From Sporodiniella umbellata (Eukaryota > Mucoromycota > Mucoromycetes > Mucorales > Rhizopodaceae): a stretch of DNA of 64,000 nt. Positions 21,666 through 35,804 of this stretch are shown here, piece by piece (position 1 is the first letter of the stretch; every line of letters starts with the position of its first letter). Both the position numbers and the translations under genes were made by a program. The notes below the pieces were generated by a model. It worked only from the letters and a program-made list of their open reading frames with translations. It was not told where the DNA came from and ran no database searches. Location: NCBI GenBank assembly GCA_025677835.1, contig JAIXMR010000016.1, forward strand, positions 124,001 to 188,000, in the 5' to 3' direction.

Positions 21666-23716
21666 TTAGACGATAGAAATATCTCTGCCCCAGATAGCAC
21701 ATTTGGTCCAATCGATACTCAAGTTCATTCTTGTACGCATACTGACCTGTTCACTCCAATAGACACTACGCCAGAGATACAAGGCCCAGAGACCGCCTAT
21801 CATCTGGTAACCCCACTTGAAATCGCCCACGGCTGTGTTTCCTAGGTAGGCCAGGGCGCCTAGATGGTTATATTTGAAGGGTTGGCATTTGGCCTGTGTG
21901 TCTATCTCCTGGCCGCTATGGGCGAGATGATTCATGTACTTTGCGAGATAGATGCCCTGTTGGCTGGCGACTTGGGCAGTGGCAGGCAACTGGGTCATTT
22001 TGCTATCGACGTCCTTAAGTAGGGTTTTGAGCTCTTGAATGTTCAGGGTGCCTTTGTGCTGCGTATCGTATTTGTAAAAGATCTTTTCGAGATGTCTGAG
22101 ATGTTGATCGGTTAATGGGTATTTTGATCGGATAGATTCGCAGAGGGTGACAAACTCTTGAAAGTCCAGATGATCGTCTTTGTTTCTACATATATATATG
22201 TATATATATCAACACGCACACACACACATCGGATGGGCTAGTTCTACTTACTTGTCCCCTTCTCTAAATAAGTCTATGATTTGATCCACCAGATGTGGAT
22301 TGTCAATGGTAGCACAGTCGCCCAGGGCAAAGATCGAATTGTCTTGGACGCCTTTCAGATGAAGATAGCCATCCGTGACCAAGACGCGTTTGTGTTCTTG
22401 TGCCTTTAGTTTTTCAGTGATTGTCTTTGCAAAAGGGGTCATGGCTAGAAAAGAAAGTGAGGACGGGGAGGGCTTTTGAGAACTTTACCTATGCCAGTAG
22501 ACCATAGGCAGAGACCATAGGGTACCGAATTGAATTCGTATTCGTTTGTTTCTTTGTTGATCTGTTTGTAGACAACCTTCTTTGGCTCGATAGTATCCAC
22601 TCTTGCATTGGTGATGACATGCAGACGGTCCCGCTCGAATCTGCTTTCGGCATACTCACTGATCTTTCCATCAAAGGTATTGAGGATATGATCTCTGGAT
22701 TGAATGATATGAATCGAGATGTCTTCTCGCACCAGAGCAGGAAACTAAAAAGAGGGGTAAGCATCAGTCTGGGCCCTATGGCGATGTGGTTTACCCATTT
22801 CACTAGGTCTTCATTCACCCAATCCGACATTTCTGCAGCAAACTCGACACCCGTAGGCCCTCCCCCGCAAACGACAAAGGACAAGAGCTGTTTACGTTCT
22901 TCGGGTGTGGTGGTTGGCAGGCAAGCCTTTTCGACATTCTGAGTGACCTGACGTCGAATGCTCATGGCGTCCTGGATTGTCTTGAGCTGATGGGTATGTT
23001 CGAGACCTTGAACGCCATGGGTCATGCTAGTAGAGCCTACGGCCACCACCAACTTGTCGTAAGGCACATAAAAGTTCTCTTCCCCATGACAGCCGCGGAC
23101 CTCGACCAGCTTATGCTCGATATCCACATCCACCGCGGTTCCTTCCAGAAAATGACCTTTGACTCTCGCCAGAATCTTTCGGACGGGCTCGAGAAGTGAT
23201 CTAATAGGCCCAGGTCAGCCCGAGCGCTCTCCAACTTTCTCTACTTTACCTTAATTCGAGGGTGCCGACTGTGGCACTGGGCAAGAGTGGTGTGAAAAGA
23301 AAATAGTTGTTGGTACTAACCAAGGTCACGTTGTATTGATCCTTGTCGAGGCTTTTGATGAAAGAAATGGCTCCCCAGCCACTGCCGACCACCACCAGAT
23401 GGGTTTTGTTGTTCACCCGCTCGACAGAATCATCCAGTTGGTGGGTAACCACCGGTAACTGTTTACTACCTCCTCGCTGAGGAAACAAGGCATCCTTGGG
23501 TACATAACGATGGGCCTCAAACACTTTGCCTACCCGGTCACGGTCTGTGAACAGATAGTAACCAAGGCCACCTACAAGACCTGTAGCGCCTGTGTACTGA
23601 ATCAATCGTTTCAGCTTAGGCCCTAACCACGCGTGTTTTAATGGTTCGCTAGAAAACGACCGTTGTTGAAGTATCTGTTGCCCTCTATGGCTTAAAGTAC
23701 GGCGCACGTTCAACAT
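21666..23716 (-). CDS. NDE1: External alternative NADH dehydrogenase with EF-hands (NDE1-type)
   Basis: This is a type II NADH:ubiquinone oxidoreductase: a non-pumping, FAD-binding enzyme of the outer face of the inner mitochondrial membrane. I take ATG 23714-23716 (MLNVRRTLSHRGQQILQQRS), which gives an Arg/Ser/Gln-rich presequence. An upstream in-frame ATG would add a Phe-run that looks like leader. A hydrophobic stretch (ATGLVGGLGYYLF) precedes the FAD motif HLVVVGSGWGAISFIKSL. The NADH motif is FVVCGGGPTGVEFAAEMSDW. FALGDCATIDNP closes the FAD site. Two EF-hands follow (EGDKNKDDHLDFQEF and KYDTQHKGTLNIQEL), then the membrane-binding C-terminus with GDFKWGYQMIGGLWALYLW. The EF-hand insertion resembles calcium-stimulated N. 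crassa NDE1 and plant NDB enzymes. It has five exons and looks intact. Confidence 0.93.
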
Positions 23717-24094
23717 TGGGAAAAAGAGAAATAAAAAAGTAGTTGAAAAAAAAAAAAAAAAGAACTTCTTTTCTACGTCATCGTGGCCTACAGAGGGATA
23801 AACGTTTTCCATAGAAATTTTCGATGCAAAGAGGGTCCCGTATTTTTACTTTCAGCTTATCATCCGTGACTATAAAAAAAAAGCAGTGCACGCTTCATAG
23901 TTGACCCTGTAGGGTGTTTAAAACCATTCCTTATGTCAAAATGACTTCATGGGCTGCTTTCACCATCACTACGTCTTGGGTAACTCGATTGTACACAACG
24001 GACGGTTGAGGTCAATTTACCTTTTTTGGTTATTTTTCTTTTTTAAAACAAATCCCCCCCTCACCGAGGGTATGACAAAGGTTTTTATTTATTT
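23717..24094. other. Spacer, NDE1 promoter side
   Basis: There is no gene in these 378 bases between the NDE1 start and the MAK11 stop. The leader just upstream of the NDE1 start holds an in-frame ATG at 23812 and a 17-T-type run (shown as A on the plus strand near 23746-23761). A C-run near 24054-24061 and AT-rich sequence mark the MAK11 3' end. Confidence 0.45.
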
Positions 24095-25327
24095 TTAAAG
24101 GGAGTTTTCTTGAGGTGTTTTTGAAAAGCCAAGATGAGCATCGATGCAAGTAGCGCGACATTTTGAATTGTATTCACCAAAGATAACCTCGTCTTCGAGA
24201 TCCATTGATTGTTCTAAATCCCAACATTTGATTGTACCATCAGAAGAAACCGAACATAGGATGAGCTTTTGATCGCATTCAATGACAGTCAAGGCTTTGA
24301 TACGAAGCTTATGCCCTTCTAATTCTTTTAGGCATTCTCCTGAGCTGGTATCCCAGATACGCATCTTTTTATCTTCATGTCCAGAAACGAGGTATTCGAC
24401 TCCTTTTCGCTTAAAGTATTGCATGGTGTTGAATCGAGAGGTATGGGTGATGGTTGTGGCTACTTGGGCATCCGCTACATTGTAGATTTTAATTTCCTTG
24501 TTGAACAAGATGGCGTATTTATCTCCCCCGGCGTTCCATAAGACCACCAAGCCCTCATCTTATAAAAGGGTCTATGTCAGTGGTTTCTATGTGTATGTGT
24601 CACTGTACCTCTTCCTAATTTATTGGCACTTCCTTTTCTTCCGGTCATCAGATTCCAGACGATACATGTTCTATCCGAGGCCACAGAGAGTGCGATTTTT
24701 CCTGTAGGATGAATAGCCATCGAGTTGACTTTGCCTCTAACAAAGTGAGTGAGTGAAATCTATATGGGTGGGATTTCCCGTATGTTTTACTTGTGTCCTT
24801 TCAGTGTTTTCAAGAATTCCCAGTCTTTTGTTCTCCACAAGTTGATACTGTGATCTTCACTGGCTGATAACATGTATTTTCCATGAAACTTTATGTCGGT
24901 AATATCGCCCGTGTGATGTCCACCTAACGATCCATACTCCTTACGCTTCTTGACGTCGTAAAGTCGAATGATTTCATCACTGCTGCCCGAAGCAAGGTAG
25001 TGGCCGCCTACACAGACGGTGCGAATACAGCCTGTATGGGCAGGGATAATAAACACAGGTTCCATCTTTACTTTGGTTTTCTATGTAGTTAAAAAGATAA
25101 GTCAACCTATGCCCGGCGAGAAAATCCTTTACTTGCTCGTTCCAAACAGCATTGATACCATAGAGTAATCGTTCATAGGTGCCAATAATCACTCGGAAAT
25201 CTTCTTGAACGGGCATCAAGCTCGAGGTCGGCAAAAGTGAGGAATCGGTCACTTTGTCCAGCATCTGTTTCTTTTTCGATTGCGCTTCGGTCATACTTTG
25301 ATCGCCAGATCTCTTTTTGGCTACCAT
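24095..25327 (-). CDS. MAK11: WD40 protein Mak11 / PAK1IP1, 60S ribosome biogenesis
   Basis: The start is at 25327 (MVAKKRSGDQSMTEAQSKKK) and the stop at 24095, with about four exons. A basic Lys/Ser-rich head is followed by the family entry DFRVIIGTYERLLYGINAVW and WD repeats such as FIIPAHTGCIRTVCVGGHYL, LASGSSDEIIRLYDV, GDITDIKFHGKYMLSASEDH, INLWRTKDWEFLKTLKGHKG, SGHEDKKMRIWDTSSGECL and SSDGTIKCWDLEQ. The order and the unusual N-terminus match yeast Mak11 and human PAK1IP1. These act in the nucleolus in pre-60S assembly (with Rlp24 and Mrto4 in yeast). The gene looks complete. It shares a 469-bp divergent promoter with the Zn2Cys6 regulator. Ytm1, another 60S factor, occurs elsewhere in this window. 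Confidence 0.88.
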
Positions 25328-25354
25328 TGCTTGTATTAATTAAGAAAATTATTT

Positions 25355-25385
<31 letters not shown>

Positions 25386-25796
25386 TTTTATTATTTTATT
25401 GTATCCAAGTTTGATGGGTATTCAGCCAATCGTTGTCTGATTATTTTGTTTCCGACTTTGTAGTTTTCGGTTAAAGGACCGTATCAGGGGTGGATTGGAT
25501 GCGTACAAAAACAAGGACATGTATAGAGTGGAGGCTTGAGCTAAAAAAAAAAAAAAAAAAAAGGCTTTGTGTCAATCCACCTTGTACAACGCACTGTTAT
25601 TTTGACAGCCACGGCAGAATCCAAGAAAAAAACTCTGAAAAAAAAAAAAACAAAAAAAACAAAACATAAACAAAAAGAGAGAAACCTATTTTTTTCCTTT
25701 ATTTATTTACTTTTCTCTCTTTCTTTTTCTTGTTTTTACAAAGATTTTAGTGAGGAAAAGGCAAGGAACAGTAAAGCAGAAAGGTTCAATGCAGCG
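25328..25796. other. Divergent promoter, MAK11 / Zn2Cys6 gene
   Basis: There is no gene. A T-run directly abutting an A-run (25349-25385) lies just upstream of MAK11, and an 18-A run lies at 25543-25561. Pyrimidine-rich sequence (25690-25735) precedes the regulator. The frame from 25569 into the regulator is open but Lys-rich and low-complexity, so I treat it as leader. Confidence 0.45.
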
Positions 25797-27605
25797 ATGG
25801 AAACCTCTGAACACACTCTAAACAACCCAAACGACCCTAGAAAAAAAGCAACCAAAGCATGTACGTCCTGTCGGGAAAAAAAAGTAAAGGAAAAAGTAAA
25901 TTTTTGTTATTTTGTGGGCTGATTTGGATGGAAAAGGTCAAGTGTGATGGTGGTGTGCCCTGTCAGCGCTGCTTGAAGCATGAGATGATGTGCGTATATC
26001 AACACAAGATAGTAAAGACAGGTGGAGAGAGTGATTCGATACGATTGAAAAGGATGGGGAAAGCGCTTGAACAACTCTCGCGCCTTTTAGACTTTCAACA
26101 ACAACAACAACAACAACAACAACAACCATTACCGTCACAGCCGGATGCGATTGAAGGTAAAATAACAATAATAACAATAAAAAAAAAAGGCGGGGGGAGG
26201 ATTAAACAGAGTGATTATTAGAGTGTATGACTTTAGTGGATACGATAGGCAAAGCCAACTATTTACCGGATAGCTGCCTGAGAACGGATAGGGTCCCGAA
26301 GAGGGCGGTAAAGGATCCCCGGGTTTTGTTAAGGGCGATTGAGCCTCCCCAGGAAATTTATAACACCGAGCCTATTCAGGCACACCTGCTTGTGTTTTAC
26401 TTTGACTATATCGACCCTCTCTTACCGATCCTTCACCAGGCTTCGTTCTACCAGCAGCTAGACAAAGTCAGTTCGCTGTTGCTGAACGCCATTTACTGTG
26501 TTGCTTCTCGGTGGGACATGAAGATGCCTGCGGGCGACGAACCCAGAGGCTGGCGCTACTATCAACGAGCGCTAGTGTTGCTGGAGGACCAGAAAGCGTC
26601 ACAGCTGTCGACGGTGCAGGCTGTATTACTGCTGCTGAAATACAACGAACATGTACGGCGGCCTGGTTTTTTGTGGCGAACGCGGTATTATTTCCAGATG
26701 GCGGTGCGGATGTGCAAGGACATTGGGCTGGAACACAACGTACCGGTGGCGAATGTCTCGCCAGACGAGGCGGTAGAGCTGGAGAAGCGCAAGCGTACGT
26801 TTTGGGCGGTGTATTGCTATGATGTGATGATGAGGTAGGCAGATGACCTGTACAGAAAAGAGAAAGCTAGAGTCTATGTGTTAGTATAGAGTACAGAACA
26901 CCCTTCCATCTCGGCCTGTACAGAGCGAGTGAGCCCAAGATACTGTACGGAGAAAACCCCAAGAAGATTGTTCACTTTCTCTTGTTGACCAAAGTCATCC
27001 ATTGCCAGGCTCAGATTGCGGACTTTCTGCGTAAAAAGTTTGATCCAGGATCGTCTGTGGTCAACTTTCTGACAGGCTGGGACGAAGAAGAGACCGTCGC
27101 CCGGTTAGCGGGGGAGCTCAAGCAGTCGATGACGACTGTCTTTTCGCTTATACCAGCGCCTCAACAGGACAACATGTCTTACGCCGTCTGTTTTCTCTCT
27201 CTGGCTTGCTATTACGCCATCATCAGCTTATACCGTCCCTTTACCTTTCACCTGGCTGCCTCCCAACACTGTCTGGAGGCTGCTTACCATATGAAGCGCA
27301 TCATCGGAATCATCCTCAAGAGCGAAGCCACCGAAGACATGTACTGCTCACTTCGAGGGATCCCCCAGATCGTACACTATCTATCAGCTGCCATTACCGT
27401 ATTTAAAGAAGGCGGCCGTCAGGACGAACTAAATACCCTTTTACCCATCGTGTACCACTTGGCCTCCATCTCGCCTGTGACTGAAATGCCAATCATCGTC
27501 CACCGTACTCAAAATAGATCTACCACTGTGGATGACGAAATGCAACACCTTGTCCATCCGTCCATACCCCCTTTACCGTCCTATCTTGACCTGTTAAATA
27601 ACTAA
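25797..27605 (+). CDS. Zn2Cys6 transcription factor with fungal_trans domain
   Basis: There are four exons: 25797-25883, 25937-26156, 26222-26834 and 26897-27605, totalling 1629 nt (542 residues). The zinc cluster is C22-x2-C25-x6-C32-x5-C38-x2-C41-x6-C48, read across the first intron, which falls inside the basic loop CTSCREKK/VKC. A run of ten Gln follows near residue 95. The middle homology region includes HLLVFYFDYIDPLLPILHQA, LLNAIYCVASRW and RTFWAVYCYDVMM, then PFHLGLYRASEPKI after the third intron. This is the standard fungal regulator architecture: DNA binding, linker and middle homology domain. The DNA target and regulated pathway are unknown. GC content rises sharply in exons 3 and 4. 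The acceptor of intron 3 (26896) was chosen because only it keeps the frame. Confidence 0.9.
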
Positions 27606-27929
27606 GCATTCTATCTTTCCTCCCATCTTTTGATAAATATTTCTCTCTTTTTTTCTTGCCTAAGATAAAGCACACTGCGCACTATCGATAGACCTCACAC
27701 GTAGCGCTTACATCATATTTGCAGCCAACAATGGGGGGTACCTTCCCAAATGACGTTTTTTTTTTTTTTTTTTTTTTTTTTTTTGAAATCTGGGTATGGA
27801 TTAATATAGTCAAGTGCTAATTTTTTTTTTTTTTTTTTTTTCCTTGGCTTGAAGGTTGGTATATAAAAGGATCTACCTTTTGATTTTTTAGTTTATTTTC
27901 AGTTTTTTTTTTCTATATCCTTTTGAACC
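27606..27929. other. Promoter region of the secreted glycoprotein gene
   Basis: This spacer contains two long T-runs (27760-27784 and 27823-27841), then a TATA box at 27860 and a pyrimidine-rich leader into the ATG at 27930. Nothing coding is seen. Confidence 0.55.
27860..27868 (+). promoter_or_regulatory. TATA box (TATATAAAAGG)
   Basis: A near-consensus TATATAAAA lies about 62 nt upstream of the ATG at 27930, after two T-runs. The strong TATA element suggests a regulated or high-level promoter. Confidence 0.7.
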
Positions 27930-28836
27930 ATGAAGTTTTTCACTATCCAATTTGCTCTTGCTGCACTTGCTGTCTCTTCCCTCTCTGCTGCTACCATCCA
28001 AGCCAGAGACGAGCCTGCTGCCGATCAGAACCCCACGCAACAGAACAGCACGCTCTCCTTATACCCCAACTCCACAGACATTGGCGCATTCAATGGCACT
28101 TGTAAGTTGTTGGATCGAAAAAAGAAAAGGTTTAATAAAGAAATGTGTTTTAGGGTACTTGACCGGTCTTACCTCCAGCGTCTGGAAGCTCTTTGAAGCC
28201 GCCCAGAAGATGAACGTCAGTGCTGAATGCACCCAAGTCAGCTTCAACGCTTCTTCTAACGCTGCCTTGGACTTGATCAGCTCTGCTTTCTTGAACCAAA
28301 CCACCACCGGTCGCGGTGTGAACGGTACTTCTGCTGGTGTCTTTTTATTACAAGCACCCTCAGCCAAGATTAACGTCTCTGCTCACGATCTTGCCTGGAC
28401 TGCTTACATGTCGCAGGTGTTTGTGAACGAAGGCCAATGGCAAAACTTGACCACCGGCAACGCTGGCAACTCCACACAAAGTTACGCTATTCCCAACTCG
28501 GGCCCTATCCAATCCGAAGTCTTTACCCGTCTAATCGATTCTAACGCTGAGGTAGGCAAGAACGATTCCAAGAGCTTTGATACCGTCTTTATCTGGGGTA
28601 ACAATGCCAAGATGATCAAGGACACAACCGCTTCTTCTGCCTCTGGTTCCCCTTCCAGTACCTCTTCTGCCGCTACCCCTTCCTCTTCTACCTCAAGCGA
28701 GGATGGTAAATATGCCGTCATCTTCTCAAAGAACCCCTCTGTTAGCGAAGAGACTTTCAACAAGACCTTGGCCTTGCTCCCTCCAGGTGTCAACAACACC
28801 ACCCTTCTCTTGTTGAAGGACAGCTGTACTCACTAA
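27930..28836 (+). CDS. Secreted Ser/Thr-rich glycoprotein, unknown function
   Basis: There are two exons, 27930-28101 and 28154-28836 (855 nt, 284 residues). The N-terminus MKFFTIQFALAALAVSSLSA is a clear signal peptide. The mature protein has many N-glycosylation sequons (NQTT, NGTS, NVSA, NLTT, NNTT and others), a conserved-looking helical domain (WYLTGLTSSVWKLFEAAQK, DLISSAFLNQT), a Ser/Thr-rich linker near residues 215-235 (SSASGSPSSTSSAATPSSS) and a C-terminal segment ending KDSCTH. Only two cysteines are evident after the signal peptide. There is no C-terminal hydrophobic tail, so GPI anchoring is unlikely. I know no family for it. The TATA promoter and strong codon bias (GCC, AAC, AAG) suggest high expression. 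It could be a wall or matrix protein. Confidence 0.8.
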
Positions 28837-28947
28837 TCTCTCTCCTCCCCTTTCTCTCTCCATTTTTGTTTTTTTTTTTTATAAAAATAAAGTCTTAATC
28901 TCTTTTGAACACATGTTTATTCTATATACAAAATACAAAAGCGTGGT

Positions 28948-31666
<2,719 letters not shown>

Positions 31667-32009
31667 CAGAAAGAAAGAATAGATGAGTTTTTTTTTTTTT
31701 TTTTCGAGTTGGGGTTTAGAAGAGATATGAAAAATAGATTTTTATAAAGTGAATTATATAGGGTCTGAGTCTGACTCATATCAAGTTTTTAAGCCACTTC
31801 AATGCCCGTACGATTTCAATCTGCATGATCTCTTTTTTTTTTTTTTTTTTTATAGAAAAAAAAAAAAAAAAAACGCTGTCACTTTCTGAACTAAAGAAAA
31901 AGTAGAAACTAAACAGATACTCTGTTGAATAAGGGGACCGTTTTATGAAAGCCACGTCAATCCATAGTGAAAGGCTTTTTATAGAATAGTCAATGAATAG
32001 ACAATCAAC

Positions 32010-32054
<45 letters not shown>

Positions 32055-32098
32055 GGGGGTTCAAATGATAATATCTCCGTGGTTGTATACAATCTCTC
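31667..32098. other. Spacer with A/T runs upstream of ADE5,7
   Basis: There is no gene. A T-run followed closely by an A-run (31831-31873) could fold back, and a 43-A run lies at 32010-32053. This region holds the purine-gene promoter and the 3' end of the subtilase gene. Confidence 0.45.
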
Positions 32099-32966
32099 TT
32101 ACTGTACAAGAATCAAAGGTGAGAGTTGAGTTTCCCAACTGGTTTCTTTGGCAGGGTCAGACAGCAGCTTGAGCGCTTTCCATCGCAAGTAGTAAGCGCC
32201 TTGGGCCAAAGGCTCGAAACCGTCAATAGGGTGACTTCCTAAGGGTATGATGGTGGCATTCCAACGGTCAACAAAGACATAGCTGCCCATCGTATTGCGT
32301 GGTACAAACTTATCTACCGACGCTGTACCAATCAGCTTCTTGTCTTTATCGAGCACCTCCGTCTTGAGATGGGCTGTGCCTGTCAACAGACGATAGAGAA
32401 TCGAGATTTCAGAGAGCGTGGCATTCTTCCGGTTGATCACATAGTGTGTCGGTGTTTTCTTGCCAAACCGGTTCACTTCCTCCCCAAGCTGTGGAAACCC
32501 TGAAGCAAATAGGGGCGCTCTGGCCAACGAGCCCTGGATGCCCATGTAGGGCACATGCATCGCCCGCCCGCCCTCAGGTTGGATCTGAATATAGCCTCCA
32601 TAAATCGGGAAAGGCTCACCCGTCGTCTCGCCCTTCACCCCTAACACCTGCACCGTCACAGGCGCTGTCTGCCCCGGCGCCAGCGTCACCTCCGTCGTAG
32701 AGAAGCCTAGCTTGGCCATCACTGGCTCCGTCGTCGTTTTCGAGGGAGAGACCGTCGTAAAATGCTGATCCCACGCCAAAAAAGGCGCCAGACTCAATCC
32801 TGCTTGATGACGGATGGAGAATGTCAAGGTCTGTGCACTGGGGTTATGGATCGTCAGGGTTTGCGCCTGGAGGTTGGCGGTGTCGTTGAAACTGATCTGG
32901 CCAGGAGACACATGTGGACTTTGCCGGATAGCGTCGTACACTAAGTAACAAAGGTGAATACCCGTG

Positions 32967-32997
<31 letters not shown>

Positions 32998-35343
32998 AAC
33001 CTTGAATCAAACCAGCGCCTTGACGTGCTGGGCTATCAAATATCGCGTCCTGGATCACTGGCTGAGCATAGTTTTGAAAGTGTTCTTTGATAAAGGTGCT
33101 GGACATTCTTTTTCCACGCGCCTCAATAAATAAGGCGATCGCGCCAGAAATATAGGGTGCCGCCATGGAAGTACCCGATAATACCCCATAGCCTCCATCG
33201 GATAACGGCAAGGTGGAAAAGATAAAGCCACCTGGACCGGCAATGTCAGGTTTGGGTCCAAGATCGTACAAGGGTCCGATACTGGAGAAAGGCGAGATCT
33301 GGTTACCGCTCGCTATCTTTTGTGGTATCAACGTCATGCTCGAGACGATCTCTAACGTGCCCTTACTCTTCAGCTGTTCCTTGATCGACTCCCCTGCCTC
33401 TTTGGAAATCGAAATCACCGGCAGTTTCTCGTTGTCAATCATGGCTCGAAAACTATTTTTGGGCTGATTGTCGTAAAATACCACGCCTTTCGCACCATAC
33501 TTTTGTGCCATCTCTACTTTGTTATCAAGCACACAGCTGCCTCTCTGGATCAGCACAATAGAGCCTTGGATATCTCGGTACGGTAACGTGTTATTGCATC
33601 CGTCCATTTGGGATGATGTCAGAGTGTAAGCAACCAGTCTTCCTTCGATAAACGTTGACGTGGTCGTGGAGAGTGTATAGGCTAGAATCAATCGAAAGTT
33701 AGTCGCTTTCTAAACAAAAAAAAAAAAAAAAAAGAGGCACCCGTCACTTGCCATAGTTGCTTCCGTCACTTAGTTGAAAAGCCTGCGTCAGACTGTATTT
33801 GTTGTCTGTAGAAGCCACCGAAATTGTGTTGGCACCTGTGCCTGGAGCAGAGATATAAAACGCGCCATCACTTCCTTCATTCCCTGCAGCGGCAACAACT
33901 AGCTTGGAATAGTTACAAATCAAAGGCAAAGGTTCTCTTTTTTTTTTTTTTTTTTTTTTTGTATAAGAGGAGCTCTTACCAGTAATTCCTCTTTCAGTTA
34001 TTCTATTGGCAACAACAGAGGTAGGATCATCGGCCCAATTACTAGGTGTACCCAAACTAAGATTGATAATATCACAGCCTGAGAGAAAAGGTCAATGATC
34101 TATGAGCGTTTTTTTTTTTTTTTTAAAAGAGTCTGACCTGCGTCATAAGCACTGATAAGCGCTTTTATCACCAGATCGTTTGATGTTGAACCATCACATC
34201 CGAATATTCGCCAAACACCAAGTGTTGCTTCAGGAGCAATGCCAGTAAAATTCTATATTCAACAACAAGAGTAATCAATTAAATTTCTTTCATCGTATGA
34301 ATGCGTTCGTACAGTATTATTAATTCCAAAAGAAAAATAGTAAACAATACTTACAAGGGATCGATCGTTAGCTGCAATGATACCTGCAACATGAGTTCCA
34401 TGGCCTGATTAGAAAAACCAAAAAAAAAAAAAAAGAGGATTCGTAAAAATCGATGGATCAAAGAATAAAGAAAAGCCATTACAAAATAGAAAGTCATTAT
34501 TATAGTTTTCATTATCAAAGTGGCTTTATTACCGCTCCCATTTTCGCAAGTATCAAGTGGAGTGTCGTTTTCTGATCTTGAAGTCGGGTCTGTAGAAACA
34601 AACTTGTCGCCTACCAAGTCGTATCCATATCTTACTGGGAATCCCACACCAAATCCACCACCAAATGCCGGATGTCGATAATCGATGCCTAAAAAAAAAG
34701 GGGGGGTTAATAATAATAATAATAATAATAAAAAAGAGAAAACAAAACCTGAATCGATAATTCCTATCACCACATTTTTCCCTTTCAACTCCATGTTCTG
34801 ATGAGCTACATCCACCTGTGTCAAAGCATGACTAAAGGGAAGAGGTGGATGGTTGTCTGGAATTTTAATTTTGGGTAGCAGACGTGTTGGGTTATAGGCA
34901 GACAGATGGGCATGGTGTTTGACGGTTGGTCTGGGAATTTCCGTGACAGGATAGATATGCTTGACGGTATGACTTTGAAGCAAGTTTCTCAAGATGAGAT
35001 CTTCTTCCTTCACGCCTGGATCGCTTCTTTTTCCTAGCGATCGTCCAATGTCTTGAAAACAGATAGAGACACCTCTGAAAAGGGTCGATGGAGAACTATA
35101 GTCTTGAGCAATGTTCATCTTGACCCGCATGCGTGGTTGGGTCTCCAACACATCTTTCTCTATCCGACTCACAAATTCCAACGAGGATCCACGATAGGCT
35201 TCATCAAATTCAATAATATATCGGCCTGGTATCACGTTGCCCAATCTGCTCGCTTGGTACTTTCCATGGCTCTCTAGCCATGTACTATTTTCTGCAAACG
35301 CCATTCCCATCAGAAACGCGCTTGTAATCCAATACAGTCTCAT
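32099..35343 (-). CDS. Secreted subtilisin-like serine protease (S8) with PA domain
   Basis: The start is at 35343 (MRLYWITSAFLMGMAFAENS, a signal peptide) and the stop at 32099, with about seven exons. An inhibitor-type propeptide (VIPGRYIIEFDEAYRGSSLE) is followed by the S8 catalytic domain: Asp in VVIGIIDSG/IDYRHPAFGG, His in GHGTHVAGIIAANDRS, oxyanion Asn in LVVAAAGNEGSDG, and Ser in GYGVLSGTSMAAPYISGA. A PA (protease-associated) domain lies between His and Ser (DIQGSIVLIQRGSCVLDNKV). A long C-terminal Fn3-like region (SFNDTANLQAQTLTIHNPSA) follows. The architecture is that of the Vpr/minor extracellular protease group. All catalytic residues are present, so I expect an active secreted enzyme. 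Several introns are crowded with homopolymers. Confidence 0.9.
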
Positions 35344-35579
35344 TTGATTTACTGAAAGAAAAAAGAAGAAAAAAAAAAAAAAAAAAAAAAACTTGACTAG
35401 AAATTTAGAAGATGCTAAGATGGATCCCAGTTTGAATTAAGATAAGCCAACTTCATATTCTGTATTTGACAGGCAGTAGACGTTTAGAATAATAATAATA
35501 ATAATAATAAAACAAACGCAGTCTTTGAATTCCTTCTGTTTTTTTTTTTTTTTTATTTATTTATTTACTTTTTTTTTAT

Positions 35580-35773
35580 TTACAATGAGTGTTCACTTGT
35601 AATTTCAATAGGAAATTCTTTAGCCACTTTGTTATAAAGTTTTTCATAAGGGGTTTGATATTTGAGCGTCATACCAAAATTAAAAGCACTTGTATTTACA
35701 GCCACGAGTTTAGCCAGAGGTTTTCTCGTAGGCTCCAAAGGATCACTACAGACCCTAAGATCAGAATCAAATG

Positions 35774-35804
<31 letters not shown>

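Noticed and set aside
21457..21669. 70-codon Lys/Phe open frames near 21.5 kb
   Set aside because: They are translations of G-, T- and A-rich homopolymers between two minus-strand genes.
28482..28802. 106-codon minus frame
   Set aside because: It is antisense to the Ser/Thr-rich linker of the secreted glycoprotein; Glu/Val-rich low complexity.
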